Assembly: GCA_037179515.1 (NCBI GenBank)
Contig: JAXCGZ010015151.1
Span: 17,501-40,000 of the forward strand
Direction of reading: 5' to 3'
Length of the DNA: 22,500 nt
DNA from: Halocaridina rubra
Lineage: Eukaryota; Arthropoda; Malacostraca; Decapoda; Atyidae
Shown here: piece by piece, positions 21,046 through 22,500 of the stretch
Layout: each line of letters begins with the position of its first letter
How positions within the stretch are numbered: the first letter of the stretch is position 1
Notes under the pieces: generated by a model
The model's database searches: none
What the model saw: only the letters and a program-made list of their open reading frames with translations
What the model was told of the DNA's origin: nothing
Translations under genes and position numbers: made by a program

Positions 21046-21690
21046 TTACAAATTTAATTTTTCTGGTGGCTTAATAATTCTCTTTGATCTCCGTAATACT
21101 GGAGATGGTGATACAATCTGTTTATCATTCACACCACACCTTTCAGTTTCTGAGACTGTGTCTTCAGACTCAATACAATTACTATCAGGTTGAACTGAAA
21201 CATCACACTTTTGTGAAGATACTTCAACATCATTAGTGGAACTAGAGGCATAGGAATAATTACTTACATTCGAAGAACCTAAAGGCATTGGAGACTCTCT
21301 AGGTGTCTTAATACAAGTACCAGTAAATCTAGGCATAAGCTGATCATGATGCCTCTTCCATGATATATTACCAAAATCATGAACTTGCACCAAATAATTT
21401 CTTACACCAAGCACTCCAATAATTTTACCTTCAATCCAAGACTCTCCCTTCCCAAAATTTTTAGCAAAAACTGCATCACCAACATTGTACATATTTGTCC
21501 CTTCAGAGAAAACTTTCTTTGACAATTTTTCCAGGTCTCTGTCTTTGTTAGGGGAACATTTTACAGATACTAAAGTTGTTTTAAAACATCTTCCAAATAG
21601 TAACTCTGCTGGTGATTTACCTATACCACTATGCATACTCTTTCTATAATTGTACAAAAATCTACAGATTCTAGTATTCAATGATCCACT
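21046..21690 (-). mobile_element. Ty3/gypsy integrase C-terminal region (pol 3' end), 5'-truncated
   Basis: The open frame of about 211 residues starts inside the integrase core: LNTRICRFLYNYRKS, then H...GKSPAELLFGR, the conserved end of the catalytic domain. A GPY/F-like module follows (GDAVFAKNFGKGESWIEGKI to KRHHDQLMPRF). The tail is acidic and Ser-rich and ends in RRSKRIIKPPEKLNL, the usual end of many gypsy pol proteins. A stop, the polypurine tract and the LTR come next. Protease, RT, RNase H and the DDE core are missing. The frame is unbroken, which argues for a young insertion, but the fragment has no start of its own. Confidence 0.88.
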
Positions 21691-22500
21691 GTTGAATTTA
21701 CTTAAGGCACATTATGATGTAAAGCCTAGTTATCATAGAAGTTTATTGGCTTTTCAACAAAGGAGGAAAAAAGGAGGTGAGACATTAAAAGATTTGTATG
21801 CAGACCTGAAGTGTCTAGCCAAAGACTGTGATTTTGGTAGCAACTTTGATTCTCGTGTGCGGGATCAGTTGTTTATGGCTCTTGAAAATGAGGTTTATTT
21901 TTCAAATCTGGTTGCTGAAAATTTAAATTTGAAGGTTATGTCTTCTATCCAAATAGTTGAGAGAGTTTTGAGTTTTGAACAAGCTTATGTTTCTGAAAAG
22001 GCTGGTGTTGTTCAAAAGGTTAAAACCCCAACCAATGGTCCCATGAGTAAGTCAGTTTCTTGTAAACACTGTGGTTACCCTCATGATAGTGCAAAATGTC
22101 GCTTTAAGAATTTAACATGTAATTTATGTGGTAAGAAAGGACATTTAAAACAAGTTTGTTGGAAGGCTTCAAAAGATGTCAAAGGTAATGTGAAGCCAAA
22201 GCCAGTAAAAGAAAGTTTTAATAAGGCTTCTAAGAAAAAACATAAGGTTAAAGTTAAAGCAGTAGACAAGGTAGCAGTTTCCAGTGATACTGAGGAAGAA
22301 AGACTGTTGTCAGTAAAAAATGTCAATGCTATTGGTAAAGATGAAGTGAATATTTTGGTTAATGGTAAGTTTGTACCTTTTGAGGTGGATACAGGTGCTG
22401 CTGTGAGTACCTTGACTAAAGATTGGGTTCATAATTTGGGATTGTCCATTGTAGATTGTAATAAAATGTTAAATGCTTATGATGATCTCAAAATAAATGT
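21686..22500 (+). mobile_element. Ty3/gypsy gag-protease open frame, 5'-truncated, runs off window
   Basis: An uninterrupted frame of 271 codons reaches the window edge. It begins within gag (LLNLLKAHYDVKPSYH; LKDLYADLKCLAKDC). Two zinc knuckles follow at about 22061-22159: CKHCGYPHDSAKC, which has three residues where four are usual before His, and the canonical CNLCGKKGHLKQVC. A Lys-rich linker leads to a retropepsin active site, FEVDTGAAVSTL (DTGA at 22388-22399). This is the gag-PR order of Ty3/gypsy elements. Reverse transcriptase presumably lies beyond 22500. The 5' LTR and gag N-terminus are missing at the head-to-head junction near 21682-21690. Confidence 0.88.

Noticed and set aside
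21046..21690. Autointegration as the cause of the head-to-head gypsy junction
   Set aside because: Autointegration should place an LTR end at the junction; here integrase coding sequence meets gag coding sequence directly.
22081..22326. 81-codon - strand frame
   Set aside because: It is the antisense of the gag zinc-knuckle and linker region, which has clear motifs on +.

Overview
The window is eukaryotic nuclear DNA, most likely from an arthropod and probably a decapod crustacean. The reasons are AT-rich sequence with very dense microsatellites ((CT)n, (AT)n, (ATT)n, (TAG)n), one intron-rich gene with clean GT-AG junctions, several tRNA-derived SINEs, and many fragments of non-LTR and Ty3/gypsy retrotransposons. 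The taxon is inferred from this overall character; no marker gene fixes it.

The only host protein gene I can support lies on the + strand, from about 9319 to 13958. Seven coding exons join in frame into a predicted protein of about 495 residues. It has a signal peptide, an N-terminal extracellular domain with four N-glycosylation sequons, and a multi-pass membrane core with the hallmarks of the SLC10 sodium/bile-acid cotransporter family. The long ectodomain points to the SLC10A3/SLC10A5 (P3-like) side of the family. The ATG exon follows a splice acceptor, so at least one 5' UTR exon should lie upstream. Intron 4 holds a GC-rich open segment with splice signals that may be a poison or cassette exon.

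Layout. 1-1200: a 149-bp foldback with hammerhead-like boxes, a (CT)n tract, a TTAA-flanked MITE nested in another inverted-repeat element, and a tRNA-derived SINE. 1200-9300: gene-free sequence with microsatellites, two copies of a second SINE family (one with a 13-bp target-site duplication), two copies of a third SINE-like family, and three 5'-truncated copies of one LINE family. 9319-13958: the SLC10 gene, whose introns carry two LINE scraps. 13959-16838: its probable 3' UTR and unannotated AT-rich DNA. 16839-18576: two large (AT)n blocks bracketing a rearranged LINE of a second family. 18578-19422: a short tandem repeat and unassigned C-rich sequence. 19423-20619: the longest copy of the first LINE, with reverse-transcriptase motifs but a frameshift. 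20620-22500: two Ty3/gypsy fragments fused head to head. On the - strand are the integrase C-terminus, a polypurine tract and an LTR; on the + strand is an open gag-protease frame that runs off the window.

The transposable elements do not work with the SLC10 gene as a system. Apart from the gag-protease frame, all appear truncated or frameshifted. I saw no CRISPR-like array, rRNA, convincing functional tRNA or operon.
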